Assembly (NCBI GenBank): GCA_016209895.1
Contig: JACQVH010000039.1
Coordinates: forward strand, 1-38,861
Direction: 5' to 3'
DNA: 38,861 nt
From: Candidatus Hydrogenedentota bacterium
GTDB lineage: Bacteria; Hydrogenedentota; Hydrogenedentia; Hydrogenedentales; SLHB01
Shown: positions 8,048-17,205 of the stretch, piece by piece
How positions within the stretch are numbered: position 1 is the stretch's first letter
How the letters are laid out: every line of letters starts with the position of its first letter
The notes under the pieces: model-generated
Seen by the model: the letters and a program-made list of their open reading frames with translations, nothing else
Told to the model about the DNA's origin: nothing
The model's database searches: none
Program-made: the position numbers and the translations under genes

Positions 8048-10573
8048 ATGAGTTTCGGCAAGTTACTGGTAATGCTTGGGGTGGGTTTGGCGACACTGAT
8101 TGGCTGTTCAAAATCAGAGCCGCAACCGCAACCCACACAGCAAACGGGCTCCCGATGGGGACAGATCATTCAGAAGTCCAAAGAGATGCGAGAACAAGGT
8201 GCAGTTGCAGGCCCATCGCAACCCACCGTGCCGCAGGCGAATCCGGCGCCGACCGAAGTGCCGGCTCCGGCGCCGCAATCGGCCGCTCCGCCGGTGTCGG
8301 AAAAAAAAACTCTTAACGGCTTCAAGGTAGGCCCCTATAAGGGCGAAGTCCGCACCGCTTACACCGCGGCCGAGGGCCTTCCCGATAGCGACGTGTACTC
8401 CGTGGCCGCAGTCGGAGGAGCGGACATCTACGTCGGAACGGGGCGAGGTCTGGTCAAGCGCGCCGAGGGAAAGTGGAGTCCCATCGCCGGCCTGAGCGGG
8501 ACGCGCGTCGAATTACTCGCAGCGCACGGCTCCGAAGTGCTGGCTACAGCCGGCGGCGCGCTGTATCGCGTAAGTTCACGCGGCGCGCAGTCTTTGGCGC
8601 AGTTGCCGGTCGAGACGCTGGACAAACTGCACAGTTTGGTCGGGGCAAAGAGTATCTATCTGGCAACCGGTGCGGGACTGTACGAATTTGCCGACAATCA
8701 AGTAACTCCCGTCAAAGCGCTGAACGATCTCTTGGGCGAGGACAAGGGTGTGGCGCAGGCGGCGGTTAGTCCCGAGGGAGAAGTGGCCGTCGCCGCGAGA
8801 GCGGGCTTATTCCTGCGCGACAGTAAAGGCGTCTGGCAGCCACATTATCCCCACGACGCGAAACGCAGTTGGGCCCCGCGCGACGTCCGCGGCGTGGCGT
8901 ATGATTCCAAAGGCCGGCTCTGGTTCGCGAGTCCACAAGGCGTGGGTAGTCGCGACAAAGAGTGGACGCTGTATACCGGCTACGAGGGCTTGCCATACAA
9001 CGATTTCACCACGGCAGTGGCGGGTGAAGACGGCGTGGTGTGGTTCGGCACCAAGCTCGGCGCGATTCGCTTCGATGGAAAGAATTGGGAGTACCGACAA
9101 GGTCTGCGCTGGCTGCCCGACGACGCGGTGCGGGCCATTGCCGTGACCCGAAACGGCGACGCGTGGTTCGCTACCGCCAAGGGCGCGAGCGCGATCGAGC
9201 GAAAGACTACAACCTTAGCCGAAAAAGCCAAGTTCTTCGAAGACGAAATAGACAAGTATCATCGCCGAACCCCATACGGCTACGTGCTGGAAGTCTCCGT
9301 AAAGAAGCCCGGTGACAAGAGTGAGTGGGAGAACAGCGATAGCGATAATGACGGTCTCTGGACGGCAATGTACGGCGCCGGGGAATGTTTCGCCTACGCC
9401 GCAACAAAGAATCCTCAGGCCAAGAAACGCGCTCAGGCGGCCTTCGAGGCGCTGCGGTTCCTGGGCACGGTTACCCAAGGCGGAGACCCACCCGCGAAAC
9501 CGGGCTTCGTGGCCCGCTCGATTCTGCCCACCAGCGGGCCCAATCCCAGCGAAGGCGGGAAGGAACGCGACGAACGCAAGCAGGCAACCGACGACGCTTA
9601 CTGGAAAGTCATAGACCCGCGGTGGCCCACCAGCGCCGACGGGCAGTGGTACTGGAAATCCGACACCAGTTCCGATGAATTGGACGGGCACTATTTCCTT
9701 TATGCCCTCTATTACGATCTGGTAGCCGAATCGGAGGAAGAGAAGGATGCGGTCCGCACCGTAGTCGCGGGCCTCACGGACCATCTCGTCGAGAATAACT
9801 TCTGTCTGGTGGACTGGGACGGTAAGCCCACGCGCTGGGCCGTGTACAACCCGGAAGCGTTGAACCACGATTCGGCTTGGTTTGCAGAGCGCGGGCTCAA
9901 TTCACTCAGCATCCTTTCCTACCTTCGCACGGCGGAACACGTAACCGGCGACAGTAAGTATCGGAAAGCCGCCGACCGGCTTATCCGTGACCACGCCTAT
10001 GCGGCCAATGTCTTCGTGGCGAAGTTTCAGAATGGGCCGGGGTCGGGCAATCAGTCCGACGACGAAATGGCCTTCATGAGTTTCTATAACCTGCTCAAGT
10101 ACGAGTCCGACCCGAAGTTGCGGGGGATGTTTGGATTCGCGTTCTTTAACTACTGGCAACTGGAGAAATTCGAACTGTGTCCTCCGTTCAACTTCATCTA
10201 TGCGGCCAGTTGCACGGGACTCTCTTTCACCGACCCGTTCATGGTGATGGACCTCACGCCGAAAGGCGCGTGGCTCGAAGAATCGGTGGACTCGCTGATG
10301 CGATATCCCATAGACCGGTTTAACTGGAAAGCCACGAACGGGCACCGCATTGACATTGTTCCCTTGCCCGACTTCACCCGCGACGACGGCGCTCCCGGCA
10401 AGGGCTATCGGCGGAATGGATACGTGCTGCCCATTGACGAACGCTTCGTCGGCCATTGGAACCATGACCCGTGGGACCTCGACCAAGGCGGCAACGGCCA
10501 GGAACTGGCGGACGGCGCGTCGTTCCTGCTCCCGTACTACATGGGCCTGTATCACGGCTTTATCGTTGAATAA
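8048..10573 (+). CDS. lipoprotein with Reg_prop-like beta-propeller and C-terminal alpha/alpha-barrel-like domain
   Basis: 841 residues from the ATG at 8048, preceded by GAAGGAGG; an ATG at 8009 lacks a ribosome site. The N-terminus is a lipoprotein signal with lipobox LIGC (Cys20), then a Pro/Ala-rich linker (about 50-80). Residues about 85-375 hold repeated blades with motifs such as EGLPDSDVYSV, GRLWFASPQGV and GVVWFGTKLGAIRF, like two-component-regulator propellers. Residues about 385-841 form a helical domain with TAMYGAGECFAY, SSDELDGHYFLYALYYDLVAE and EHVTGDSKY, all matched in the dockerin protein at 35022-36650. This suggests an (alpha/alpha) toroid of the glycan-active type, but no catalytic residues are assigned. 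Predicted surface- or outer-membrane-anchored. The next gene is a GH5-like glycosidase. Confidence 0.85.
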   Translation: MSFGKLLVMLGVGLATLIGCSKSEPQPQPTQQTGSRWGQIIQKSKEMREQGAVAGPSQPTVPQANPAPTEVPAPAPQSAAPPVSEKKTLNGFKVGPYKGEVRTAYTAAEGLPDSDVYSVAAVGGADIYVGTGRGLVKRAEGKWSPIAGLSGTRVELLAAHGSEVLATAGGALYRVSSRGAQSLAQLPVETLDKLHSLVGAKSIYLATGAGLYEFADNQVTPVKALNDLLGEDKGVAQAAVSPEGEVAVAARAGLFLRDSKGVWQPHYPHDAKRSWAPRDVRGVAYDSKGRLWFASPQGVGSRDKEWTLYTGYEGLPYNDFTTAVAGEDGVVWFGTKLGAIRFDGKNWEYRQGLRWLPDDAVRAIAVTRNGDAWFATAKGASAIERKTTTLAEKAKFFEDEIDKYHRRTPYGYVLEVSVKKPGDKSEWENSDSDNDGLWTAMYGAGECFAYAATKNPQAKKRAQAAFEALRFLGTVTQGGDPPAKPGFVARSILPTSGPNPSEGGKERDERKQATDDAYWKVIDPRWPTSADGQWYWKSDTSSDELDGHYFLYALYYDLVAESEEEKDAVRTVVAGLTDHLVENNFCLVDWDGKPTRWAVYNPEALNHDSAWFAERGLNSLSILSYLRTAEHVTGDSKYRKAADRLIRDHAYAANVFVAKFQNGPGSGNQSDDEMAFMSFYNLLKYESDPKLRGMFGFAFFNYWQLEKFELCPPFNFIYAASCTGLSFTDPFMVMDLTPKGAWLEESVDSLMRYPIDRFNWKATNGHRIDIVPLPDFTRDDGAPGKGYRRNGYVLPIDERFVGHWNHDPWDLDQGGNGQELADGASFLLPYYMGLYHGFIVE

Positions 10574-10588
10574 AGGCACGACCCGTAG

Positions 10589-10610
10589 GGGCGGCCCCAT
10601 TTGGCCGCCC
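10589..10610. terminator. GC-rich hairpin between lipoprotein and glycosidase genes
   Basis: GGGCGGCC (10589-10596) and GGCCGCCC (10603-10610) form a perfect 8-base stem with a CCATTT loop. No T-run follows, so it may be a REP-like element or mRNA stabiliser rather than a terminator. It occupies the 68-base gap between two genes on the same strand. Confidence 0.4.
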
Positions 10611-10641
10611 ATTCCAACACCGGTACTTGGGAACCAATGAC

Positions 10642-12816
10642 ATGAACCGAAAACCTGTCGGTGCCTGCTTTCGGCACGGTGCACTCAATCTGATCGTCCT
10701 CGCGATGCTGCTACTTCCAAACCAGGGAAATTCTCAAACCATGACGAAGGCAAATCTCAAGCAACCACCTGGGCTGACCATCGGGAAGAAAGGCACCGTG
10801 CTCAAAGACGGTCTTCCGTACCGCGCCATTGGCATCAATTACTTCAGTGCCTTCTCGCGCCGGCTGCAGAATCCCGACGACACCAGCTACCGCCAAGGGT
10901 TCGCGGACTTGGCGAAGCGCGGCATATCGTTCGTGCGGTTCATGGCCTGCGGCTACTGGCCCGTGGATTGGAAGTTGTATCAATCTAATAAGGAAGCCTA
11001 CTTCAAGCTGCTCGACGACGTGGTCCGTGCGGCGGAAGAGACTGGAATCGGCCTCATTCCCAGCCTGTTCTGGTATCCGGCGGGCATCTCGGACCTCGTA
11101 CGCGAGCCGCGCAACCAATGGGGCAATCCTTCGAGCAAGACGCTGGCCTTCATGCGCCAGTATACGCAGGAGATGGTCGAGCGCTACAAGGATTCGTCGG
11201 CAATCTGGGTTTGGGAATTCGGCAACGAGTTCAGCCTGGACGCCGACCTCTATTCCCCGGAGCATCGCCCGCCCATTGTGCCTGACTTAGGCACCGCCAC
11301 GTCTCGTAGCGACGCCGACGATCTCACCCACGAGATGGTCGTGACCGCATACCGCGAATTCGCCAAGGAGGTGCGGAAGTACGATCCATCGCGACTTGTT
11401 ACTACGGGAGCCAGCCTGCCGCGACCTTCGGCTGAACATCTGCGGCGAGAGCGGAAATGGATCGCCGACAGCGAGAAGGAATTTAGCCGAAATCTCGTGG
11501 ACATTACTCCCGATCCGATGAATATGACCTCGGTTCACATCTACCCCATGGACCGACAAGGCCGATTCGATCCGAAAGATACGCCTTACGACCAGATCGT
11601 GCGGCTCTGCATGGAAACCACGGAGCGCAATGGCAAAGCGCTGTTCGTAGGTGAGTTCGGCGCGGCCGACAAACCCGAGGACGGCGGCCCGGAAAGGGCA
11701 CGCCGGGAGTTCTTGGCCCAGCTAACCGCGCTCGAACGCGGCGAAGTGCCGCTGGCGGCCCTGTGGGTCTACGACCTCGAACAGCAAGAAGATTTCATCA
11801 ACATCACGCCCACCAATCACCGCAAGTACATGCTCGAAGCGCTGATGCACGCCAACCGCCGTATCCAGTTGTTCGCCTCGGGCGTACACAAGGCGGATAT
11901 CCGCGGCGATTCATTCGAGGGCCGACTCATGGATAACGCCGCTAATGCGGAGCGGTCGGGTAGCGCATTCAATCCACTTTGCCACCGCATGTATCCCGGT
12001 CAAAGTCTTTTCCGCGACGACGGCGTCGGGTTGAATTTCGAGCACATCTTCAACGGGACCGCCGCCGACAAGCCCCTCTCCATGTTCACGCCGCGCAAAG
12101 ACCCTTGCCTGGTTATTCCGCACTCGCCGCACTCGGCCTCGGTCCGGCATCTCGCCAAAGATTCTTCGTGGGGTATGGCCAGCGACATGAAATACACGTT
12201 TAGCGGCGGCAACGCGATTGACCTCGAGTTTACTGTGATGCCTTTGGTCAACAAGTTTCCCCTCGGCTACGTGGCCATGATGTGGGCCAGCTACATGAAC
12301 CACACCCATGAGCGCCGGATTCATTTTTACGGTAAGAACGGCGACCAGGAAGGTTGGATTACCTTCGGCGACGACTTGCCGGAAGGCAGCAATCCGGCCT
12401 TTGAAACCGGAACTATCGCGCACGCGAGCGTTCCGAACCTACCCTATGAAGAGGGCGCGGAACTGCTCAACCTCGTCGAGCATCCCACCAAGCGATTCCT
12501 GCTGCCTTTTTACTACGGCCTCGTGGATGGCGACGGCGATTTCACGACGACCGGAGACACGATGGTCTACATCATGATGTTTGACCAGAGCGAATCCATC
12601 CGCTTCGCCCTTTGGAATTTCATCCGCGACGCTAATACCCAGCAACCGAATCCGCACAGCCCGGCCTGGGACTGGCAGTACGTTATCCGCGGCCCCAAGG
12701 TCGGCGAGACTTACTCCTATCGCGCCCGCGTTATCTACAAGCCGTTCGAAAGCGAGGACGACGTAAGGCAGGAATACGAGAAATGGATCGCGGGCCTAAC
12801 CCGCGGTACGGATTAG
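10642..12816 (+). CDS. GH5-like (clan GH-A) glycoside hydrolase with extra C-terminal domain
   Basis: 724 residues from the ATG at 10642; a TTG five codons upstream is in frame. Signal peptide about 1-32. The N-terminal TIM barrel (about 50-400) starts with FSAF/GINYF and has the catalytic pattern of clan GH-A: WEFGNEFS with Glu196 as acid/base and ALFVGEFGA with Glu338 as nucleophile. A Trp/Tyr-rich cleft (FMACGYWPVDW, LFWYPAG) fits a mannanase- or cellulase-like site. Residues about 400-724 form a beta-rich region I do not recognise (LNFEHIFNGT, HERRIHFYGKNGD, FLLPFYYGLVDGDGD), perhaps carbohydrate binding. The 3' end overlaps the convergent XRE regulator gene by 21 bases. The family is sure; the substrate is not. 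Confidence 0.87.
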   Translation: MNRKPVGACFRHGALNLIVLAMLLLPNQGNSQTMTKANLKQPPGLTIGKKGTVLKDGLPYRAIGINYFSAFSRRLQNPDDTSYRQGFADLAKRGISFVRFMACGYWPVDWKLYQSNKEAYFKLLDDVVRAAEETGIGLIPSLFWYPAGISDLVREPRNQWGNPSSKTLAFMRQYTQEMVERYKDSSAIWVWEFGNEFSLDADLYSPEHRPPIVPDLGTATSRSDADDLTHEMVVTAYREFAKEVRKYDPSRLVTTGASLPRPSAEHLRRERKWIADSEKEFSRNLVDITPDPMNMTSVHIYPMDRQGRFDPKDTPYDQIVRLCMETTERNGKALFVGEFGAADKPEDGGPERARREFLAQLTALERGEVPLAALWVYDLEQQEDFINITPTNHRKYMLEALMHANRRIQLFASGVHKADIRGDSFEGRLMDNAANAERSGSAFNPLCHRMYPGQSLFRDDGVGLNFEHIFNGTAADKPLSMFTPRKDPCLVIPHSPHSASVRHLAKDSSWGMASDMKYTFSGGNAIDLEFTVMPLVNKFPLGYVAMMWASYMNHTHERRIHFYGKNGDQEGWITFGDDLPEGSNPAFETGTIAHASVPNLPYEEGAELLNLVEHPTKRFLLPFYYGLVDGDGDFTTTGDTMVYIMMFDQSESIRFALWNFIRDANTQQPNPHSPAWDWQYVIRGPKVGETYSYRARVIYKPFESEDDVRQEYEKWIAGLTRGTD

Positions 12817-13101
12817 CCGTCGCTCCTTGATCTTGAGCGCCTTGCTGATCCGTTTCGCCATCGCTGGGGATAGTGTCCGTTTGCCTCGTTCGCAGTCGCT
12901 GATCATGTTCTGCCGAATGCAGACTTTCTTCGCGAGCTCAGCCTGAGTAAGACCTGCCCGCAGTCGCGCGCCGGCCAGCAGATTCCCGACCCGATTCTTC
13001 TCCATTTTGCGCCAGAATTCGGTTTCTTCGATGGGTAGCCATTCGTCCCAGTCATCAAGCCTCTGCCTACGACTGCGATAACCTGTCTGTGAACTAAACA
13101 A
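12796..13101 (-). CDS. XRE-family helix-turn-helix regulator (TTG start)
   Basis: A 101-residue DNA-binding protein. The HTH (about residues 42-96) reads LLAGARLRAGLTQAELAKKV, then IRQNMISDCERGKR. The TTG at 13101 was chosen because GGAGG sits seven bases upstream on the minus strand, inside the end of the GH109-like gene; the next candidate, an ATG at 13005, lacks such a site and removes the acidic DDWDEWLPIEETEFW segment that is common in antitoxin-like XRE proteins. The gene overlaps the upstream GH109-like gene by eight bases, implying coupled translation, and overlaps the convergent GH5-like gene. It could regulate this glycan locus or be an antitoxin without a visible toxin. Confidence 0.75.
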   Translation of the reverse strand: MFSSQTGYRSRRQRLDDWDEWLPIEETEFWRKMEKNRVGNLLAGARLRAGLTQAELAKKVCIRQNMISDCERGKRTLSPAMAKRISKALKIKERRLIRTAG

Positions 13102-14398
13102 TCGCAAACCTCCTTTTCCACGTCTTCCATTGGCCGCGGGTAAAGTCCGGGCATTTGACCGGCGCGCTGCCTTTGGCAATGGACGCCTCCGAGAGCGGAA
13201 TTACGCTGCTCATGGTTGCGGAGTCGTACACGTCAATCGGTGTCTGAGTCTTGTTGCGTACTGCGTCCAGAAATAGTGCCAGTTCGAGGAAATCGGTCCC
13301 TCCGTGGCTGATGTTTTTCGTGCGTTCGCCCATGGTCTTCCACCAGGGATGATCAAATTCCTCCTGGTAGGGGTCAAACGATTGCCATTCGTGATACTTC
13401 GGACTGCGGCCCGTCACGTAAACCGCGTTGCGCGACTCGCTGTACAGACCCAGCGTGCCCTGAATCATCCAACGGTTGTCGTAGGGCCGCGGCAACTGCA
13501 TGTCGTAATTGATTACGATGGTTTTGCCTTTCTGCGTGCGGATGACGCTCGTCACGATGTCGCCTTGCTTGTATTTGCGCTTCGCGTTGGGATGGTCCGG
13601 CCCGAACTTGCGCGTGAAGTAGTCGTTGATGCCGCGCGAGGCCGAGGCCGTCGAGGTCAGCGTGGCATAAGCGTCGCCGCAGTTGATGTCCATCCAGCTC
13701 AGCACCGGCCCCTCGCTGTGCGTCGGATACTGGTCGCAGTTCCGTCTCACGAGGTACTCGCCGCCCCAGCGCATGTTGCCCTGCGGATCGAAGAACCAGT
13801 GGTCAATGCAGTCGTGGGAGTGGGCGCAATGGCAGTGCACGATTTCGCCGAAGAGTCCGGCGCGGATCATGTTCAGCACGGCGAGATTGTCCCGTCGAAA
13901 ACTCCAGTTTTCGAGCATCATGCACGGCACCTTCGTCTTTTCATGCGTCTTCACGAGGTCCCAGCATTCCTCGAGCGTGATCGCGGCCGGCACTTCCACG
14001 CCGACGTATTTCCCGGCCTTCATGGCATCCACGGCCATCGGCGTGTGCCAGTGCCACGGGGTGGCAATGATCACCGCATCGAGATCGTCCCGTTCGAGCA
14101 ATTGCTGGTAGACGTGCTCGTCGCGGGTATACGCCTCCGGCGGCGGCTGATTGGCCTTCTCGATCATCCCCTCAGCAAGTTTCGCTGCGCTCAAATCAAT
14201 ATCGCAGATCGCGGGCACCTGCACGTCGCCCATGGCTAACAGAATGCCCAGCAGGCTCCGCCCGCGATTCCCAGTCCCGATCACGCCAACGTGCAACGGC
14301 TTCGACGGCACCGCCCCGATCACATCCATCGCCGCCACACCCAAAGTCGTTCCCGCCGTCACCTGCATAAATACCCTGCGCCCTATTCGCTTGCCCAT
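13094..14398 (-). CDS. GH109-like (alpha-N-acetylgalactosaminidase type) Gfo/Idh/MocA-fold protein with Tat signal
   Basis: 434 residues from the ATG at 14398, chosen because it opens into a Tat-like signal (RIGRRVFMQVTAG); the frame extends to 14491 without support. The Rossmann motif GVIGTGNRG lies near residue 40. Unlike ordinary Gfo/Idh/MocA proteins, the EKP lysine is replaced in GVEVPAAITLEECW, and CMMLENWSFRRDNLAVLNMIRAGLFGE, GDIVTSVIRTQKGKT and DMQLPRPYDNR follow, the order seen in GH109 NAD-dependent glycosidases. Those hydrolyse alpha-GalNAc-type linkages by an oxidation/elimination mechanism. This is a family-level assignment; the substrate is not proven. It is the first gene of a two-gene unit with the XRE regulator. 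Confidence 0.82.
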   Translation of the reverse strand: MGKRIGRRVFMQVTAGTTLGVAAMDVIGAVPSKPLHVGVIGTGNRGRSLLGILLAMGDVQVPAICDIDLSAAKLAEGMIEKANQPPPEAYTRDEHVYQQLLERDDLDAVIIATPWHWHTPMAVDAMKAGKYVGVEVPAAITLEECWDLVKTHEKTKVPCMMLENWSFRRDNLAVLNMIRAGLFGEIVHCHCAHSHDCIDHWFFDPQGNMRWGGEYLVRRNCDQYPTHSEGPVLSWMDINCGDAYATLTSTASASRGINDYFTRKFGPDHPNAKRKYKQGDIVTSVIRTQKGKTIVINYDMQLPRPYDNRWMIQGTLGLYSESRNAVYVTGRSPKYHEWQSFDPYQEEFDHPWWKTMGERTKNISHGGTDFLELALFLDAVRNKTQTPIDVYDSATMSSVIPLSEASIAKGSAPVKCPDFTRGQWKTWKRRFAIV

Positions 14399-14460
14399 GT
14401 GGAGATACCCCTGTGTTCCTTCCCAGATTGAATCTTTGCCGTACCCTACGATGTTCACGA

Positions 14461-14469
14461 AGTATAGCA
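14461..14469 (-). promoter_or_regulatory. candidate extended -10 promoter for the GH109-like gene
   Basis: On the minus strand TG-C-TATACT lies 63 bases upstream of the GH109-like start. It sits in a 21-base context (14459-14479) that matches the ferredoxin-operon element at 2584-2602 except for a two-base insertion and one substitution. Confidence 0.5.
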
Positions 14470-14515
14470 AACTCTTCGGCACTCTTAGCATCGTTCAAAA
14501 TAGGAAGGGAAAACC

Positions 14516-14553
14516 TTGGACTTGGGGACGGGGAGCGAGCTCCCGCAGTCCAA
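14516..14553. other. two-part inverted repeat in a divergent spacer
   Basis: TTGGACT (14516-14522) pairs with AGTCCAA (14547-14553), and inside it GGGAGC (14531-14536) pairs with GCTCCC (14539-14544). It lies in the 248-base spacer between the divergent GH109-like and VIT/vWA genes. It may be an operator, a REP-like element, or the terminator of an unseen RNA. I see no gene in the spacer. Confidence 0.45.
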
Positions 14554-14646
14554 AAGAAGGGGCAGTCGAACTTTCGGCAGTGGTCGGTGTCTCATACGTT
14601 AGTGCGCAGGTGATTATGCCGGGCGCAAGCTTCGAGGAGAACCGCC

Positions 14647-17160
14647 ATGAAACGAATCGCGTCAGTACGGTCAATAAGCGCATATCTTATAACCCTCTTG
14701 GGTTGTCTTGTTTTCACGCCCGCGTCGAGCGCCGGCGAACCGGCCGGAATCCTCCCTGGCGGGTGTTTGCAGGTGGTGGATACGGATTTCCGGCCACAGG
14801 GTTCGTGCCCGCTCAAGCACACGGACGTGCAGGTGGATATCTCCGGCTTCGTCGCGCGCGTCACACTCACCCAACAGTTCGGCAACCCATTCACGGAACC
14901 CATCGAAGCGGTCTACACGTTTCCCATGTCGGACCGCGCGGCGGTGGACAGCATGGTGATGCAAGTCGGGGACCGCACGGTCCGTGGGATCATCAAACGG
15001 CGCGAAGAGGCGCGGCAGATTTACGAGGCCGCCAAGCACGCGGGCAAGGCCGCTAGCCTGCTGGACCAGGAACGGCCGAATATTTTCACGCAATCCGTCG
15101 CGAACATCCGGCCCGGCGACCAGATCGTCATAACGATCTCGTACGTGGAATTGCTTAAGTACGAGGAGGGCGAATACGAATTCTCGTTTCCCATGGTCGT
15201 CGGGCCGCGATACATCCCGGGCTCGATGCTGACCCCCACGGGGACCGATCAAGTCCCGGATGCGAACCGCATCACGCCGCCCGTCACACCGGAAGGCACC
15301 CGTGCCGGCCATGACATCTCACTCGAAGTTCACCTGGATGCCGGTGTGCCCATCCGCGCCTTGAACTCGGTACTGCACGAGGTGGATACCGAGCAGCCCT
15401 CGGACTCGTGCGCGGTGGTCCGTATGCGGAACCGGAGCGAGATTCCCAACCGCGACTTTGTGCTGCACTACAAGGTGGCCGGCGAGCAGATCGGCGACGC
15501 CGTGTTGGTGCACGCCGACGAACGCGGCGGATTCTTCACGCTGATCCTGCAGCCGCCGGACCGCGTGGCCCCACAATTCGTCACGCCCAAGGAGATGATC
15601 TTCGTCATTGACTGCAGCGGCTCGATGCGGGGATTCCCGATCGAGAAGGCCAAGGCCACGATGCGGATGTGCATCGAACAGATGAACCCGCAAGACACCT
15701 TTAATCTCGTCTCGTTCGCCGGAGGACTCGGCTATTGCTTCGACCGTCCGGTCATAAACTCGCATGAAAACCGGTCGAAGGCATTGACTTACCTCAACAA
15801 TCTCGAAGGCAGCGGTGGAACCGAGATGATGCCCGCCATTCGCGCCGCGCTCGAACGGCAGGGAGACCCCGAACGGCTGCGGGTCGTCTGCTTCTTGACC
15901 GATGGCTTCATCGGCAACGACATGGAGATTATTGACGCCGTCCAGAAGAACGCCCGAACCGCGCGCGTATTCGCATTCGGCATCGGCAACGGCGTCAACC
16001 GCTTCTTGATCGATGGCATGGCGCGAGCCGGACGCGGCGCGGCCGAGGTCGTGACCTTGGAATCAGCCGGCGACGCCGCGGTACAGCGCTTTCATCAGCG
16101 CATTCATTCGCCGCTTTTGACCGACATTTCGGTGGACTTCGGCGGGCTCTCGGTGTACGACGTTTACCCGGACGTCGCCGCCATACCGGACCTGTTCTCG
16201 GCCCAACCGCTCATTCTGAAGGGCCGCTACACCCAACCGGGGAGCGGCGTTATTACGTTGCGCGGCGAGACGGCCCAAGGTCCGTTCGAGCGGCGCGTAT
16301 CCGTGGACCTCATGGGTCGCCAACCCGAACATGACGCGCTGGCCTCGTTCTGGGCGCGGGCGCGCATTGATTACCTCATGGAACAGGATTGGCTGGGAAT
16401 CCAGCGCGGCAACCCGGACAACGCGATCAAAGAGACCATCGCGAAGCTCGGTCTCGAATTCAATCTTGTGACGCAATTCACGAGTTTCGTCGCAGTGGAA
16501 GAGCGGCAGATCACCGAAGGCGGCACCACTAAGACCGTCCAGGTGCCTGTCGAAATGACTGACGGCGTCAGTTATGAAGGCGTCTTCGGCGAGCAATCGC
16601 AGCCGGCAAGATTGCAGACACTGGGCTACTTTCGCGCTGCCGCCGCGAAAGTCGCTTCTGTGCCCATGCTCAATGCACCGGCGTCGCCAACCACGGGCCA
16701 AGTTCAAGTGGATTCCCTCACCATCGGCGGCAAACCCGCGGCGTTCCCGGCCGAGCCCAGAAGGACGACCTCACGCGAAGTCGCCCAGCCCGTAGCGCAC
16801 GATGAAGAGAAGGACATCTCTAGTCTCGCGGACCGCAGTGAGCAGGGAGGCGCCCGACAAGACCGCGACGCACGCCAAGGTCACAAGAAGCTTGACCCGG
16901 CCCTGTGGAACTTGTCGCCAAAGCTGGTCAATGGCGCGTATTCCGATGATAAGGTCACCGTCGAGAACGGTTGGGTCAAAGTACTGATCCGTGTCAGCGA
17001 CGACCCGGCAACATGCGTCGGCCAACTGACGAACTTGGCCGTGAACGTAATCTCGCGGCGCGATTCCAACAAGACGATTCTCGCCAAAGTCCGAGTCGCC
17101 GATTTGGAAAAGATTGCAGACCTCGCGTTCGTAGTCCGAATCGAACCGTCGAAGCCGTAA
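14647..17160 (+). CDS. VIT and von Willebrand factor A domain protein
   Basis: 837 residues with a signal peptide (about 1-29) after a GAGGAGAA ribosome site. A VIT domain spans about 50-170, with VEISGF-like VQVDISGFVARVTLTQQF, EAVYTFPM and RGIIKRREEARQIYE. A vWA domain at about 315-470 keeps all MIDAS residues: Asp322, Ser324 and Ser326 (FVIDCSGSM), Thr392 (GGTEMM) and Asp419 (LTDGF). The C-terminal third, about 520-837, is beta-rich with a charged low-complexity stretch (about 715-750). The family resembles the inter-alpha-trypsin-inhibitor heavy chain; bacterial members are exported and thought to bind proteins or matrix through Mg2+. No sortase motif is seen. A hairpin follows the gene. 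Confidence 0.9.
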   Translation: MKRIASVRSISAYLITLLGCLVFTPASSAGEPAGILPGGCLQVVDTDFRPQGSCPLKHTDVQVDISGFVARVTLTQQFGNPFTEPIEAVYTFPMSDRAAVDSMVMQVGDRTVRGIIKRREEARQIYEAAKHAGKAASLLDQERPNIFTQSVANIRPGDQIVITISYVELLKYEEGEYEFSFPMVVGPRYIPGSMLTPTGTDQVPDANRITPPVTPEGTRAGHDISLEVHLDAGVPIRALNSVLHEVDTEQPSDSCAVVRMRNRSEIPNRDFVLHYKVAGEQIGDAVLVHADERGGFFTLILQPPDRVAPQFVTPKEMIFVIDCSGSMRGFPIEKAKATMRMCIEQMNPQDTFNLVSFAGGLGYCFDRPVINSHENRSKALTYLNNLEGSGGTEMMPAIRAALERQGDPERLRVVCFLTDGFIGNDMEIIDAVQKNARTARVFAFGIGNGVNRFLIDGMARAGRGAAEVVTLESAGDAAVQRFHQRIHSPLLTDISVDFGGLSVYDVYPDVAAIPDLFSAQPLILKGRYTQPGSGVITLRGETAQGPFERRVSVDLMGRQPEHDALASFWARARIDYLMEQDWLGIQRGNPDNAIKETIAKLGLEFNLVTQFTSFVAVEERQITEGGTTKTVQVPVEMTDGVSYEGVFGEQSQPARLQTLGYFRAAAAKVASVPMLNAPASPTTGQVQVDSLTIGGKPAAFPAEPRRTTSREVAQPVAHDEEKDISSLADRSEQGGARQDRDARQGHKKLDPALWNLSPKLVNGAYSDDKVTVENGWVKVLIRVSDDPATCVGQLTNLAVNVISRRDSNKTILAKVRVADLEKIADLAFVVRIEPSKP

Positions 17161-17205
17161 TCGGAATCCGTCCCAAAAAACGCGCATCTTGAACCAAAAC
17201 GCAAG

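Noticed and set aside
13304-14239. 311-codon plus-strand frame opposite the GH109-like gene
   Set aside because: Antisense to a strongly supported protein and rich in Arg/His/Val with no domain pattern.
14151-15056. 301-codon plus-strand frame spanning the GH109-like start, spacer and VIT/vWA start
   Set aside because: It crosses two well-placed gene starts and the inverted repeat and contains no motif.
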